Assembly: GCF_026342405.1 (NCBI RefSeq)
Contig: NZ_JAPEMU010000001.1
Span: 6,882,001-6,946,000, forward strand
Direction: 5' to 3'
Origin: Kitasatospora sp. NBC_00240
GTDB lineage: Bacteria; Actinomycetota; Actinomycetes; Streptomycetales; Streptomycetaceae
Length of the DNA stretch: 64,000 nt
Part shown: one piece after another, positions 18,385 to 26,077 of the stretch
How the letters are laid out: every line of letters starts with the position of its first letter
Numbering within the stretch: the first letter of the stretch is position 1
Position numbers and translations under genes: made by a program
Notes under the pieces: generated by a model
Databases searched by the model: none
What the model was told of the DNA's origin: nothing
What the model saw: only the letters and a program-made list of their open reading frames with translations

Positions 18385-19509
18385 TCAGACCCGGCCGAGC
18401 AGATCCGCCGCCGAGGGCAGCTTGGGCTGCACCCGCGGCACCACGGGCGCCTCGGGCAGGCCGGGGAGCACGGTCTCCTCGGCCAGCGTGTCCGCCGCCG
18501 CCTGCAGCAGCGGCAGCGACATCAGCGCGCCGACGCCCTCGCCCATGGTGATCTTCTGTTCCTGCAGCGGGATCAGCGTCAGCCGGTCGTAGGCCTTCGC
18601 CTGGGCGGGCTCGCCGGTCGACTGCCCGGCCCGCCACCACTCGGGAGCCCGGAACGCGATCCGCTGCGCCACCAGCGCGCAGGAGGCGGAGACCACACCG
18701 TCCAGCACCACCGGCAGCCGGCGTACCGCGGCCTGCAGCAGGAAGCCGGTGATGGCGGCGAAGTCGGCGCCGCCGGTGGCCGCCAGCAGGGCCAGCTGGT
18801 CGCCCAGGACCGGCCGGGCCCGCCGCAGCGAGTCGCGGACGGTGGCGCACTTGACCATCCAGACCCGGTCGTCGATGCCGGAGCCGCGCCCGGTGACCGC
18901 CGCGGCGTCCGTCCCGCAGAGGGCGCCGACCAGTACGGCGGCGACGGTGGTCGAGCCGACCCCGAGGTCGCCGAGCACCACCAGGTCCGTCCCGGCGTCG
19001 GCCTCCTCGTCGGCGACCGCCATGCCGGCGCGGAAGGCCCGGGCGGCCTCCTCGGCGGTGAGCGCGTCCTCGACGTCGATCCGGCCGGAGCCGCGCCGCA
19101 CCCGGTGGCGGGTCACCTCTTCGGGGAAGTCGTCCGGGTCGGCGTCCACCGCCACGTCGACCACGCGTACCCGGGCGCCGAAGCGCCGCGCGAGCACCGC
19201 GACCGGCGCCGTGCCGTCGAGGACGGCGCGTACCCGCTGGGCCGTCCCGCCGTCGGCGGGCAGCTCGGAGACGCCCAGCGAGGCGACCCCGTGGTCGCCG
19301 GCGAACAGCAGCACCTTGGGCGCCGACAGCGGCCGCACGGGGGAGTGCCCCTGTACGGAGGCCAGCCAGCTGCCCAGCTCCTCCAGCTGGCCGAGGCCGC
19401 CGCGCGGCCGGTCGAGCGCCTGCCAGCGCTCGTCGGCGGCCCGGCGGGCGCTCTCGTCGGGGCGCTCGACGAGCGAGGAGAACGTATCCAGATCCACGGT
19501 CGTGTCCAT
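18385..19509 (-). CDS. cobT: Nicotinate-nucleotide--dimethylbenzimidazole phosphoribosyltransferase
   Basis: 374 residues from ATG 19509 (MDTTVDLDTFSSLVERPD). Family motifs are LLFAGDHGVASLGVSELP, VLGDLGVGSTTVAAVL and the C-terminal KITMGEGVGALMSLPLL, whose glutamate is the catalytic base. The enzyme makes alpha-ribazole phosphate for the lower ligand of cobalamin. Gene order on the minus strand is cobU, cobT, cobS, the whole nucleotide-loop assembly set except for a phosphatase. The cobU-cobT gap is about 47 bases. The frame is open upstream, but that part is antisense to cobU-region sequence and not protein-like. Confidence 0.95.
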   Translation of the reverse strand: MDTTVDLDTFSSLVERPDESARRAADERWQALDRPRGGLGQLEELGSWLASVQGHSPVRPLSAPKVLLFAGDHGVASLGVSELPADGGTAQRVRAVLDGTAPVAVLARRFGARVRVVDVAVDADPDDFPEEVTRHRVRRGSGRIDVEDALTAEEAARAFRAGMAVADEEADAGTDLVVLGDLGVGSTTVAAVLVGALCGTDAAAVTGRGSGIDDRVWMVKCATVRDSLRRARPVLGDQLALLAATGGADFAAITGFLLQAAVRRLPVVLDGVVSASCALVAQRIAFRAPEWWRAGQSTGEPAQAKAYDRLTLIPLQEQKITMGEGVGALMSLPLLQAAADTLAEETVLPGLPEAPVVPRVQPKLPSAADLLGRV

Positions 19510-19556
19510 CGCTGGGAAGGCTACACGGCGTGGGGCGCGATGAGGTGGCTGGCCTG

Positions 19557-20114
19557 TCAGGCGGCGGGCTTCACCGTCACCACCTGTCCCGCCACCACCA
19601 GCAGCACCCGCTCCGAGGCGTCGGCCACGGCCATGTTCAGCCGGCCGAGGGTGTCCCGGAAGCGTCGCCCGGCGGCCGTCGCGGGGACGACGCCCATTCC
19701 GACCTCGTTGCTCACCGCGATCACCTGACGGTCCGTCGTGCCCCAGGCTTCCGCCAGTGCCGCGCAGCGCAGTCCGACCGCCCGTTCGCCGCCGTCGTCC
19801 CAGGCCGCGTCGTCCCAGGCGTCGCACTCGTCCATCACGGTGGTCAGCCAGAGCGCCAGGCAGTCGATCAGTACCGGCGCGGGGTCGGCGGCGTCCCGCA
19901 GCACATCATCGAGGTCGCAGGTCTCCGCCGTCCGCCAGCTCGCCGGGCGCCGCTCGCGGTGCAGGTCGACCCGCCGGGCCCACTCCGGGTCGCCGTCCCG
20001 GGTGCCGCCGGTCGCCACGTAGAGGACGTCGTCGAACCCGGCGAGCAGCTGCTCGGCCCGGGTGGACTTGCCCGAACGGGCGCCGCCGAGGATCAGGGTG
20101 CGGGGGAGTGCCAT
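19557..20114 (-). CDS. cobU: Adenosylcobinamide kinase/adenosylcobinamide-phosphate guanylyltransferase
   Basis: 185 residues. MALPRTLILGGARSGKSTRAEQL carries the P-loop, VLYVATGG and HRERRPASWRT follow, and VSNEVGMGVVPATAAGRRFRD is a diagnostic CobU/CobP block. The enzyme phosphorylates adenosylcobinamide and then guanylylates it. ATG 20114 has AGGA eight bases upstream; the in-frame ATG at 20123 would have that element directly adjacent and is less likely. It heads the cobUTS unit. No cobalamin riboswitch is visible in the 138-base gap upstream. Confidence 0.93.
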   Translation of the reverse strand: MALPRTLILGGARSGKSTRAEQLLAGFDDVLYVATGGTRDGDPEWARRVDLHRERRPASWRTAETCDLDDVLRDAADPAPVLIDCLALWLTTVMDECDAWDDAAWDDGGERAVGLRCAALAEAWGTTDRQVIAVSNEVGMGVVPATAAGRRFRDTLGRLNMAVADASERVLLVVAGQVVTVKPAA

Positions 20115-20166
20115 GGCGTCCATCCTGCCGGACGAGGCGTAGGGATGATCGCGGCGGGCAGGCTAA

Positions 20167-20179
20167 TGTGCGCAGCACA
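20167..20179. promoter_or_regulatory. Short palindrome in the cobU / 66-aa gene divergent promoter region
   Basis: TGTGC-GCA-GCACA, a 13-base inverted repeat overlapping a TAATGT hexamer at 20164-20169 that could be a plus-strand -10 box. It lies between the divergent starts at 20114 and 20253 and could be an operator for either gene. The site is short and may be chance. Confidence 0.3.
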
Positions 20180-20252
20180 ACACAGCGGCGGCACGACAGT
20201 GCGGCAGGACAGAGCGGTACGACCAACCAGTCGTCAGCGGGAGGAGCCGGGC

Positions 20253-20453
20253 ATGGTCTGGACGTGGCGGTACGAGAAGGCGGACGGAACCCTGGTGACC
20301 CCCGCGGGTGGCCAGGAGGAGTTCCCGGGTCAGGGCGACGCGGAGTCCTGGATCGGCGAGAGCTGGAAGCAGCTGGTCGAGGACGGCGTCGACAAGGCCG
20401 TGCTGCTCGACGACGACCGTGTCATCTACTCGATGAGCCTGCACGAGGCCTGA
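20253..20453 (+). CDS. Small conserved actinobacterial protein, 66 residues
   Basis: ATG 20253 follows a strong GGGAGGAG ribosome site. The protein starts MVWTWRYEKADGTLV and contains ESWIGESWKQLVEDGVDKAVLLDDD, an acidic, Trp-containing mini-protein typical of a widespread Streptomyces hypothetical family of unknown function. It has no signal, membrane segment or metal motif. The stop is followed at once by a four-copy repeat that includes its last codons and then by a strong terminator shared with the convergent methyltransferase gene. Confidence 0.8.
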   Translation: MVWTWRYEKADGTLVTPAGGQEEFPGQGDAESWIGESWKQLVEDGVDKAVLLDDDRVIYSMSLHEA

Positions 20454-20502
20454 GCCTGCGAGAGGGCTGAGCCTGCAAGAGGGGCTGAGCCTGCACGAGG
20501 GA
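20434..20502. repeat. Four-copy 17/18-base tandem repeat across a stop codon
   Basis: Copies of TGAGCCTGCNNGAGGGC-type sequence begin at 20434, 20451, 20468 and 20486. The first copy is the coding 3' end of the 66-residue protein (MSLHEA) and the other three lie beyond its stop. It looks like tandem duplication of the end of the gene. Confidence 0.85.
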
Positions 20503-20508
20503 CTGCCC

Positions 20509-20548
20509 GGTCCGGCAGGTCCGGGCACCCGCCCGGACCTGCCGGACC
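20509..20548. terminator. Bidirectional terminator
   Basis: A perfect 18-bp stem (GGTCCGGCAGGTCCGGGC and its complement) with a four-base ACCC loop, between the convergent 66-residue gene and the methyltransferase gene. No long U-tract is present on either side. Confidence 0.85.
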
Positions 20549-20627
20549 TGTCCGCCCGGGGAGAGCGCCGGGACGGCGTACAGGCTGACGAGCGGGCCGG
20601 CGTGCGGCGCAGGGCCGGCCCGGCTCG

Positions 20628-21494
20628 CTACTTCGCGCCCACCACGTGCAGCAGTCCGGCTATCTGCCGGTAGGGGTCGGTCTTGCCGGCGCGTTCCTCG
20701 GCCTCCAGCAGCTGGGCGAGGCGGCGGCCGTCCACCGGCGGCGCGGAGTCGTCGGCGGTGTTGTCGGTGAAGACCCGCACGCCGTACCAGTGCTTCAGCG
20801 GCACCGAGACCTCGGCGAGGGTGACGGCCAGGTCGGCGAGCCGGTCGGCGCGGGCGGTGAGCCCGAGCCGGTTGTAGTAGCGGTCGCTCTCGAAGGCGTG
20901 CAGGGCGGCGCGCCAGTCACCGGCCGCGCCGGGGCGCATGGCCAGCGCGTCGCGGTTGCGGGCCAGCAGCGAGAGCACGCCGCCGGGGGCCAGCAGCCGG
21001 GCCAGCGAGGCGATCATCGGGTCCGGGTCGGGCAGGTACATCAGGACGCCGTGGCAGAGCACCACGTCGAAGCTGCGGGCGCCGAACCAGCGGCCGCACT
21101 GGTGGCCGTCCCCGCTGAGCAGCTGGACCCGGCCGCGGACCTCCGCGGGCTCCTCGGCGAGTGCCGCCTGGGCGAGGCCGAGGGCGGCCTGGTCCGAGTC
21201 GATGCCGGTGACGAAGTGGCCGGCCCTGGCGAGCCGCAGCGCCTGGACGCCCTGGCCGCAGCCGACGTCCAGGACGCGCTGGCCGGTGCGTCCGGCGAGC
21301 TGCTCGGCCAGCTGCCTGGCCACCATCTCCTGGCGGACCAGGTTGCGCAGTCCGCCCTGGCGCTCGGCCGACGGGCCGGCGCCGGCGAACGAGCCGCTGC
21401 GCGAGGGGAGCCGGTCGTGGCCCCCGCCGCCCTGGCCCGGCAACGCGTACAGGCCGGGCCCCTCCCAGGTGGGAGGGGCCCAGCCCGAGTTCAC
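20628..21494 (-). CDS. SAM-dependent class I methyltransferase
   Basis: 288 residues. The Rossmann methyltransferase motif I is VLDVGCGQGVQALRLARAG, motif II is VTGIDSDQAAL, and motif IV is FDVVLCHGVLMYLPDPDPM, followed by LARLLAPGGVLSLLARN. These assign a small-molecule or tRNA-type methyltransferase of the Methyltransf_11/25 group. The C-terminal half (RYYNRLGLTARADRL, VPLKHWYGVRVF) resembles CmoA/CmoM-like proteins; CmoM methylates cmo5U34 tRNA in proteobacteria, but I cannot assign that here. The N-terminal ~45 residues are Gly/Pro-rich, so a later start is possible. It ends 12 bases after the DUF3043 gene on the same strand and is likely co-transcribed with it. Confidence 0.85.
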   Translation of the reverse strand: MNSGWAPPTWEGPGLYALPGQGGGGHDRLPSRSGSFAGAGPSAERQGGLRNLVRQEMVARQLAEQLAGRTGQRVLDVGCGQGVQALRLARAGHFVTGIDSDQAALGLAQAALAEEPAEVRGRVQLLSGDGHQCGRWFGARSFDVVLCHGVLMYLPDPDPMIASLARLLAPGGVLSLLARNRDALAMRPGAAGDWRAALHAFESDRYYNRLGLTARADRLADLAVTLAEVSVPLKHWYGVRVFTDNTADDSAPPVDGRRLAQLLEAEERAGKTDPYRQIAGLLHVVGAK

Positions 21495-21505
21495 CGGCTC
21501 GGCGG

Positions 21506-22105
21506 TCAGGGCCTGGCCCCGCGCTTGACCTGGGGCTTGGGCAGTCGCAGCCGGCGCATCTGCAGGATGCGCATCAGGCCGTACGCGACCGCGCCCCGGG
21601 TGTTCTGCCCGGCGAAGCGCTCGCCGAGCTGCTTGCGCAGGCCGAGGCCCAGGCGGGCGAAGTCCAGGATGACCAGGACGAAGAAGGCGAGGAAGAGCAG
21701 GGTGGACAGGAGCTGCAGGGCCGGCACCCGCACCACGCTGAGGATCAGGATGACCACGGCGGCGGGCAGGAAGAACTCGGCGAGCGACCAGCGGGCGTCC
21801 ACGTAGTCGCGGACGAACTTGCGCACCGCGCCCTTGTCACGGGCGGGCAGGTAGCGCTCGTCACCCTCCAGCAGCGCGGTGCGCTGCTTCTCCCGCTCGG
21901 AGCGCATCCGCTCGCGGGACTGCCGGGCGGCCTCCTTACGGTCCTTGGGGACGGTCACCCGGGTGCGCCGGTTGGCCTCGGCGTCACTGCGCTTGGGCGT
22001 GGGCCGGCCCTTCTTCGCCTGCGGGTCGCGGGCCTGGCTCGTATCGCTCTGCTTCTCCAGCACGGCGGCGGAGGCAGTGGCATCGTCTGAACGGCGTCGG
22101 AACAC
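21506..22105 (-). CDS. DUF3043 membrane protein
   Basis: 199 residues beginning MFRRRSDDATASAAVLEKQS. The first ~90 residues are highly charged (KDRKEAARQSRERMRSEREKQ) and should be cytoplasmic. Two hydrophobic helices follow (FFLPAAVVILILSVV and LLSTLLFLAFFVLVIL), then a basic tail. The layout matches DUF3043, an actinobacteria-specific family of unknown function. A related membrane gene is, as I recall, Rv2206 beside cobT in M. tuberculosis, so its position here near the cob genes fits. It is divergent from pspA. Confidence 0.85.
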   Translation of the reverse strand: MFRRRSDDATASAAVLEKQSDTSQARDPQAKKGRPTPKRSDAEANRRTRVTVPKDRKEAARQSRERMRSEREKQRTALLEGDERYLPARDKGAVRKFVRDYVDARWSLAEFFLPAAVVILILSVVRVPALQLLSTLLFLAFFVLVILDFARLGLGLRKQLGERFAGQNTRGAVAYGLMRILQMRRLRLPKPQVKRGARP

Positions 22106-22416
22106 ACCCCCAGCGTACGTGGTGCTCGGACGCTTCTTCCCGTGCCGTCGGACCCAAACAGATATCGATCAAGAATCCGACCAGGTTCCGAGGTTTTCGG
22201 GCCCCGGCCCGGCGCGCCCAGTACGGGGTTCCCTCCCCCTGCCGGATCATGAAATCGGGGTCGGTTTCCACCCCCGGGATGAGGCATCGGCACCCGTGGC
22301 TGTAGCAGTCTTGTTGCAGGCAGGTGCACTGCGGCGATCGCCTCGCTGCACATACACTCGTCGTGTCTGGTAACGAGACTGAGACCGCAGGCCGGAGAAG
22401 GGGGCACCCGAGGCCC
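22106..22416. other. DUF3043 / pspA divergent promoter region
   Basis: 311 bases, noticeably AT-richer around 22140-22200. It contains a 28-base imperfect palindrome at 22324-22351 and a TACACT hexamer just after it at 22354-22359 that could be the pspA -10. No ORF is supported. Confidence 0.5.
22324..22351. promoter_or_regulatory. 28-base imperfect palindrome upstream of pspA
   Basis: Centred on GGCGATCGCC with outer arms GTGCA/TGCAC; eleven of fourteen pairs are Watson-Crick, one is wobble and two are mismatched. It sits directly 5' of the candidate pspA -10 (22354-22359), the normal place for an operator or activator site. The protein that would bind is unknown. Confidence 0.4.
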
Positions 22417-23217
22417 ATGAGCGACGGAATCATGAAGCGTATGGGGCTGATCTTCAAGTCCAAGGCCAACAAGGCCCTGGACCGTGCAGAAGATCCGCGT
22501 GAAACGCTCGACTACTCGTACCAGAAGCAGCTCGAACTGCTGCAGAAGGTGCGCAGGGGCGTGGCCGACGTGGCCACCTCGCGCAAGCGTCTGGAGCTTC
22601 AGCTGACCCAGCTGCAGCAGCAGTCCGCGAAGTACGAGGACCAGGGGCGCAAGGCGCTCTCGCTCGGCCGGGAGGACCTCGCGCGCGAGGCCCTGACCCG
22701 CAAGGCCAACATGCAGTCGCAGATCACCGACCTGGAGACGCAGTACCAGCAGCTCCAGGCCGAGGAGGAGAAGCTCACGCTCGCCTCCCAGCGGCTGCAG
22801 GCCAAGGTGGACGCCTTCCGGACGAAGAAGGAGACCATCAAGGCCACCTACACCGCCGCCCAGGCGCAGACCCGGATCGCGGAGTCCTTCTCCGGGATCT
22901 CGGAGGAGATGGGCGACGTGGGCCTGGCGATCCAGCGGGCCGAGGACAAGACGGCCCAGATGCAGGCCCGCGCGGGTGCGATCGACGAGCTGCTGGCCTC
23001 CGGTGCGCTCGACGACGCCAGCGGCCTCGGCCGCAAGGACGACATCGAGGCCGAGCTGGAGCGGGTGGCCGGCGGCTCCGACGTCGAGCTGGAGCTGGCC
23101 CGGATGAAGGCCGAGCTCACCGGCGGCCCCGCGGCCGCGCAACCGGCCATCGAGCAGGGCAAGCCCGGTACGCAGGACAAGCAGGACACCCCGGGGACGA
23201 TCAACTACAACAAGTGA
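22417..23217 (+). CDS. pspA: PspA/IM30 family membrane-stress protein
   Basis: 266 residues. It is almost entirely heptad-rich coiled coil, beginning with the short amphipathic helix region (GIMKRMGLIFKSKANKALDRAEDP), then the PspA core (QLELLQKVRRGVADVATSRKRLE, QYQQLQAEEEKLTLASQRLQ, AESFSGISEEMGDVG). PspA/IM30 proteins are ESCRT-III-like and assemble on damaged cytoplasmic membranes. The disordered C-terminal tail (GGPAAAQPAIEQGKPGTQDK) is typical of actinobacterial members. ATG 22417 is the usual start; ATG 22432 is an alternative. pspAA follows 46 bases downstream, making a two-gene stress operon. Confidence 0.93.
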   Translation: MSDGIMKRMGLIFKSKANKALDRAEDPRETLDYSYQKQLELLQKVRRGVADVATSRKRLELQLTQLQQQSAKYEDQGRKALSLGREDLAREALTRKANMQSQITDLETQYQQLQAEEEKLTLASQRLQAKVDAFRTKKETIKATYTAAQAQTRIAESFSGISEEMGDVGLAIQRAEDKTAQMQARAGAIDELLASGALDDASGLGRKDDIEAELERVAGGSDVELELARMKAELTGGPAAAQPAIEQGKPGTQDKQDTPGTINYNK

Positions 23218-23263
23218 TCCCACTCCTACGGCTTCGGCCACGACAGCAGGGAGACGCAGCGGC

Positions 23264-23563
23264 ATGATCATGAGGGTCATGGGGGAAGGGCAGTTCCAGG
23301 TGGCCGACGACCACCTGAACCGGCTCAACGAGCTGGACGACGATCTGCTGCGTGCGCTGGAGTCGGGGGACGAGGAGCACTTCAGGTCCGCGCTGGACGG
23401 TCTGCTGGCGGCGGTGAAGCAGTTCGGCAGCCCGCTGCCGGACGATTCGCTGGAGCCCTCCGACCTGATCCTCCCCGACGCCGAGGCGACCATCGAGGAG
23501 GTCCGGCAGCTGCTGCGGGCCGAGGGCGACGGGCTGATCCCGGGCATTCCCGAGTACGGCTAG
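23264..23563 (+). CDS. pspAA: PspA-associated protein PspAA
   Basis: 99 residues, MIMRVMGEGQFQVADDHLNRLNELDDDLL then a mostly acidic helical domain ending RQLLRAEGDGLIPGIPEYG. This matches the small PspAA domain found next to pspA in actinobacteria and archaea, thought to bind or modulate PspA at the membrane. GGGAG lies about ten bases before the ATG. The gene sits immediately after pspA and before a very long palindrome that separates it from nadA. Confidence 0.88.
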   Translation: MIMRVMGEGQFQVADDHLNRLNELDDDLLRALESGDEEHFRSALDGLLAAVKQFGSPLPDDSLEPSDLILPDAEATIEEVRQLLRAEGDGLIPGIPEYG

Positions 23564-23611
23564 GTCCGGCCCGGTCCGGGGGCCCGTGCTGAGCGGGCGG
23601 CCGGAGGCGGA

Positions 23612-23667
23612 CGGACATGTGTGAGGGCGGGCACCCCCCGGGGGGTGCCCGCCCTCACACATGTCCG
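23612..23667. terminator. 56-bp perfect zero-spacer palindrome between pspAA and nadA
   Basis: Each arm is 28 bases (GGACATGTGTGAGGGCGGGC on the outside, six C then six G at the centre) and all 28 pairs match, with the axis at 23639/23640. The convergent genes end at 23563 and 23690. A bidirectional terminator is likely; as DNA it could also extrude a cruciform. Confidence 0.85.
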
Positions 23668-23689
23668 CGACCGCGGGGCCCGCCGCCGG

Positions 23690-24871
23690 CTACGGCAGGG
23701 CCAGCATCCGGTCGAGCGCGGCCTTGGCGTACTTCTCGGTCTCCGGGTCGACGGTGATCACGTTCGGCACCCGGCCCTCGACCAGCGACTCCAGGGCCCA
23801 CACCAGGTGCGGCAGGTCGATCCGGTTCATGGTCGAGCAGAAGCAGACCGCCCGGTCCAGGAAGACGACCTCCTTGTCCGGGTGCGCCTTGGCGAGCCGG
23901 CGGACGAGGTTCAGCTCGGTGCCGATGGCCCACTTGGAGCCCGGCTCGGCGGCGTCCAGCGCCTTGATGATGTACTCGGTCGAGCCGACCATGTCGGCGG
24001 CCGAGACCACCTCGTGCTTGCACTCGGGGTGCACCAGCACGGTCACGCCGGGGATCCGGGCGCGGACGTCGTTCACCGAGTCCAGCGAGAACCGGCCGTG
24101 CACCGAGCAGTGGCCGCGCCAGAGGATCATCTTGGCGTCGCGCAGCTGCTGGTCGGTCAGCCCGCCGTTCGGCTTGTGCGGGTTGTAGAGCACGCAGTCG
24201 TCCAGCGACAGGCCCATCTCGCGGACGGCGGTGTTGCGGCCCAGGTGCTGGTCCGGCAGGAAGAGCACCTTCTGGCCCTGCTCGAAGGCCCACTCCAGCG
24301 CGCGCTCGGCGTTGGAGGAGGTGCAGATGGTGCCGCCGTGCTTGCCGGTGAAGGCCTTGATGTCGGCCGAGGAGTTCATGTACGAGACGGGCACGGTGAC
24401 GTCCGCCACGCCGGCGTCGGTGAGCACGTCCCAGCACTCGGCGACCTGCTCGGCGGTGGCCATGTCGGCCATCGAACAGCCGGCCGCGAGGTCCGGGAGG
24501 ATGACCTGCTGCGCCGGGCCGGTCAGGATGTCCGCGGACTCCGCCATGAAGTGCACGCCGCAGAACACGATGTACTCGGCCTCCGGGCGGGCGGCGGCGT
24601 CCCTGGCCAGCTTGAACGAGTCGCCGGTGACGTCCGCGAACTCGATGACCTCGTCACGCTGGTAGTGGTGGCCGAGGATGAAGACGCGGTCGCCGAGGGC
24701 GGCCTTGGCGGCGCGGGCCCGCTCGACGAGGTCGGGGTCGGAGGCGGCGGGCAGGTCCCCGGGGCACTCGACGCCGCGCTCGCTGTTGGGGTCGGCCTCG
24801 CGGCCGAGCAACAGCAGGGCGAGCGGCGTCGGGGTGGGGTCGACGCCGTAGGTCTCAGTGGTGGTGGTCAC
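23690..24871 (-). CDS. nadA: Quinolinate synthase
   Basis: 393 residues, the long NadA type. The three cysteines that ligate its [4Fe-4S] cluster are recognisable in VFCGVHFMAE, GTICTSSNA and HPECKHEV, with GCSMADM and RAVCFCSTMN also conserved. GHHYQRDEVIEFAD and HLGRNTA are family signatures. NadA condenses iminoaspartate with dihydroxyacetone phosphate to quinolinate, the precursor of NAD. No nadB or nadC follows within the window on this strand, so nadA is solitary here. Expression is probably controlled from the compound inverted repeat over its promoter at 24925-24967. Confidence 0.96.
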   Translation of the reverse strand: MTTTTETYGVDPTPTPLALLLLGREADPNSERGVECPGDLPAASDPDLVERARAAKAALGDRVFILGHHYQRDEVIEFADVTGDSFKLARDAAARPEAEYIVFCGVHFMAESADILTGPAQQVILPDLAAGCSMADMATAEQVAECWDVLTDAGVADVTVPVSYMNSSADIKAFTGKHGGTICTSSNAERALEWAFEQGQKVLFLPDQHLGRNTAVREMGLSLDDCVLYNPHKPNGGLTDQQLRDAKMILWRGHCSVHGRFSLDSVNDVRARIPGVTVLVHPECKHEVVSAADMVGSTEYIIKALDAAEPGSKWAIGTELNLVRRLAKAHPDKEVVFLDRAVCFCSTMNRIDLPHLVWALESLVEGRVPNVITVDPETEKYAKAALDRMLALP

Positions 24872-24924
24872 GGGCGGGTGCCCTCCTGTGCCGGCCGGGT
24901 TTTGTCGAAGCGGCCTTTTCGTCT

Positions 24925-24967
24925 ATCTGACGTTATCTATCATAACCCGGTTAGCGTCAGATTGACG
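24925..24967. promoter_or_regulatory. Compound inverted-repeat operator over the nadA promoter
   Basis: ATCTGACG at 24925-24932 and its complement CGTCAGAT at 24955-24962 flank a minus-strand TATGAT -10 box (24944-24939). The half-sites extend to CTGACGYTAWC. Nested inside are GTTAT-CTATC-ATAAC (24932-24946) and CGTCA-GAT-TGACG (24955-24967). The tract is much more AT-rich than its surroundings. It fits repressor control of nadA, as NrtR or NadR-type proteins do in other bacteria, and could also affect the divergent oxidoreductase gene. The regulator is not identified. Confidence 0.6.
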
Positions 24968-25067
24968 ATGGCCGCCCTGTCGATGTGATCAGAACCGCTC
25001 GACCAGGCGGAGTCTTCCCGGCGTGTGTCGGAAGGTGTTCATGGGGCTCCTGAGGTTGGCTGGCGGG

Positions 25068-25994
25068 ATGAAGGCAATCGCGATCAGGCAGTACGGCGGC
25101 CCCGAGGTCGTCGAGTACACCGACCTCCCCGATCCCAAGGTGGGGCCGGACTCGGTGCTCGTCCAGGTGCGGGCGGCCGGGGTGAACCCGGTCGACCGGA
25201 AGATCCGCGAGGGGCTTCTCGACGGCGCCTTCGACGTGCACTTCCCGCTGATCCCGGGCTGGGACGTGGCCGGGGTGGTCCGGGCCGTCGGCGGGGCGGT
25301 CACCGAGTTCGCGCCCGGTGACGAGGTGATCGGCTACGTCCGCAAGGACGCCGTCGAGCACGGTACCTACGCCGAACTGGTCGCCGCCCCCGTCCGCACC
25401 CTGGCCCGCAAGCCCGCCGCGCTCGACTGGGCGCAGGCCGGCGGCCTCCCGCTGGCCGGCCTCACCGCCTACCAGAGCCTGGTCAAGGCGCTACGGGTCA
25501 AGGCCGGCGAGACCGTGCTGGTGCACGCGGCGGCCGGCGGGGTCGGCCACCTCGCCGTCCAGATCGCCACGGCGCACGGCGCCCGGGTGATCGGCACCGC
25601 CGGCCCACGCAACCACGACTACCTGCGGGAACTCGGCGCCGAACCGGTGGCGCACGGCGACGGCCTGGCCGACCGGGTCCGGGCCCTGGCCCCCGACGGG
25701 GTCGACGCCGCCCTGGACCTGGTCGGCGGCGACGCCGTCGCGATCTCCGCCGCCCTGGTCGCCGACCCGGCCCGGATCGCCTCCGTCGCCGACTACGGCG
25801 TGGCCGCCCGCGGCGGCCACTACGTCTGGGGCCGCCCTGACACCGCCGACCTCACCGCGCTCGCCCGGCTCGCCGACGAGGGCCGGCTCACCGTCACCGT
25901 CGCCTCGACCTTCCCGCTCGCCCAGGCCGCCTCGGCCCAGGCGCTGAACGCGGAGGGCCGGACCAGGGGCAAGATCGTGCTCCTGGTGGACTGA
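25068..25994 (+). CDS. NADP-dependent quinone oxidoreductase-like protein (MDR superfamily)
   Basis: 308 residues from ATG 25068 (MKAIAIRQYGGPEVVEY). The N-terminal GroES-like fold contains VRAAGVNPVDRKIREG and PGWDVAGVVRAVGG. The cofactor domain contains VLVHAAAGGVGHLAVQIATAHGARVIGTAG, the AAxGGVG NADPH motif of zinc-free quinone reductases. There are no zinc-ligand cysteines. It probably reduces quinones or enones in the cytoplasm. The gene is divergent from nadA and shares its upstream region, so coregulation is possible but unproven. An in-frame start at 25023 lacks homology and a ribosome site. Confidence 0.88.
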   Translation: MKAIAIRQYGGPEVVEYTDLPDPKVGPDSVLVQVRAAGVNPVDRKIREGLLDGAFDVHFPLIPGWDVAGVVRAVGGAVTEFAPGDEVIGYVRKDAVEHGTYAELVAAPVRTLARKPAALDWAQAGGLPLAGLTAYQSLVKALRVKAGETVLVHAAAGGVGHLAVQIATAHGARVIGTAGPRNHDYLRELGAEPVAHGDGLADRVRALAPDGVDAALDLVGGDAVAISAALVADPARIASVADYGVAARGGHYVWGRPDTADLTALARLADEGRLTVTVASTFPLAQAASAQALNAEGRTRGKIVLLVD

Positions 25995-26013
25995 CCGGCC
26001 CGATCCCCCAGAA

Positions 26014-26047
26014 TGGGCGGTGAACCGTTTCCGCGGATCACCGCCCA
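26014..26047. promoter_or_regulatory. Perfect 10-base inverted repeat before the lrp-type gene
   Basis: TGGGCGGTGA (26014-26023) and TCACCGCCCA (26038-26047) with a 14-base spacer. It lies 20 bases past the oxidoreductase stop and 31 bases before the Lrp/AsnC start, so it could be a terminator hairpin or an autoregulatory operator. Confidence 0.5.
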
Positions 26048-26077
26048 GTACGCCGCACGACCGGGAGCCCCGCACCG

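Noticed and set aside
20115-20252. Cobalamin riboswitch upstream of cobUTS
   Set aside because: The gap is too short and lacks a B12 box (GCCACTG-like) on either strand.
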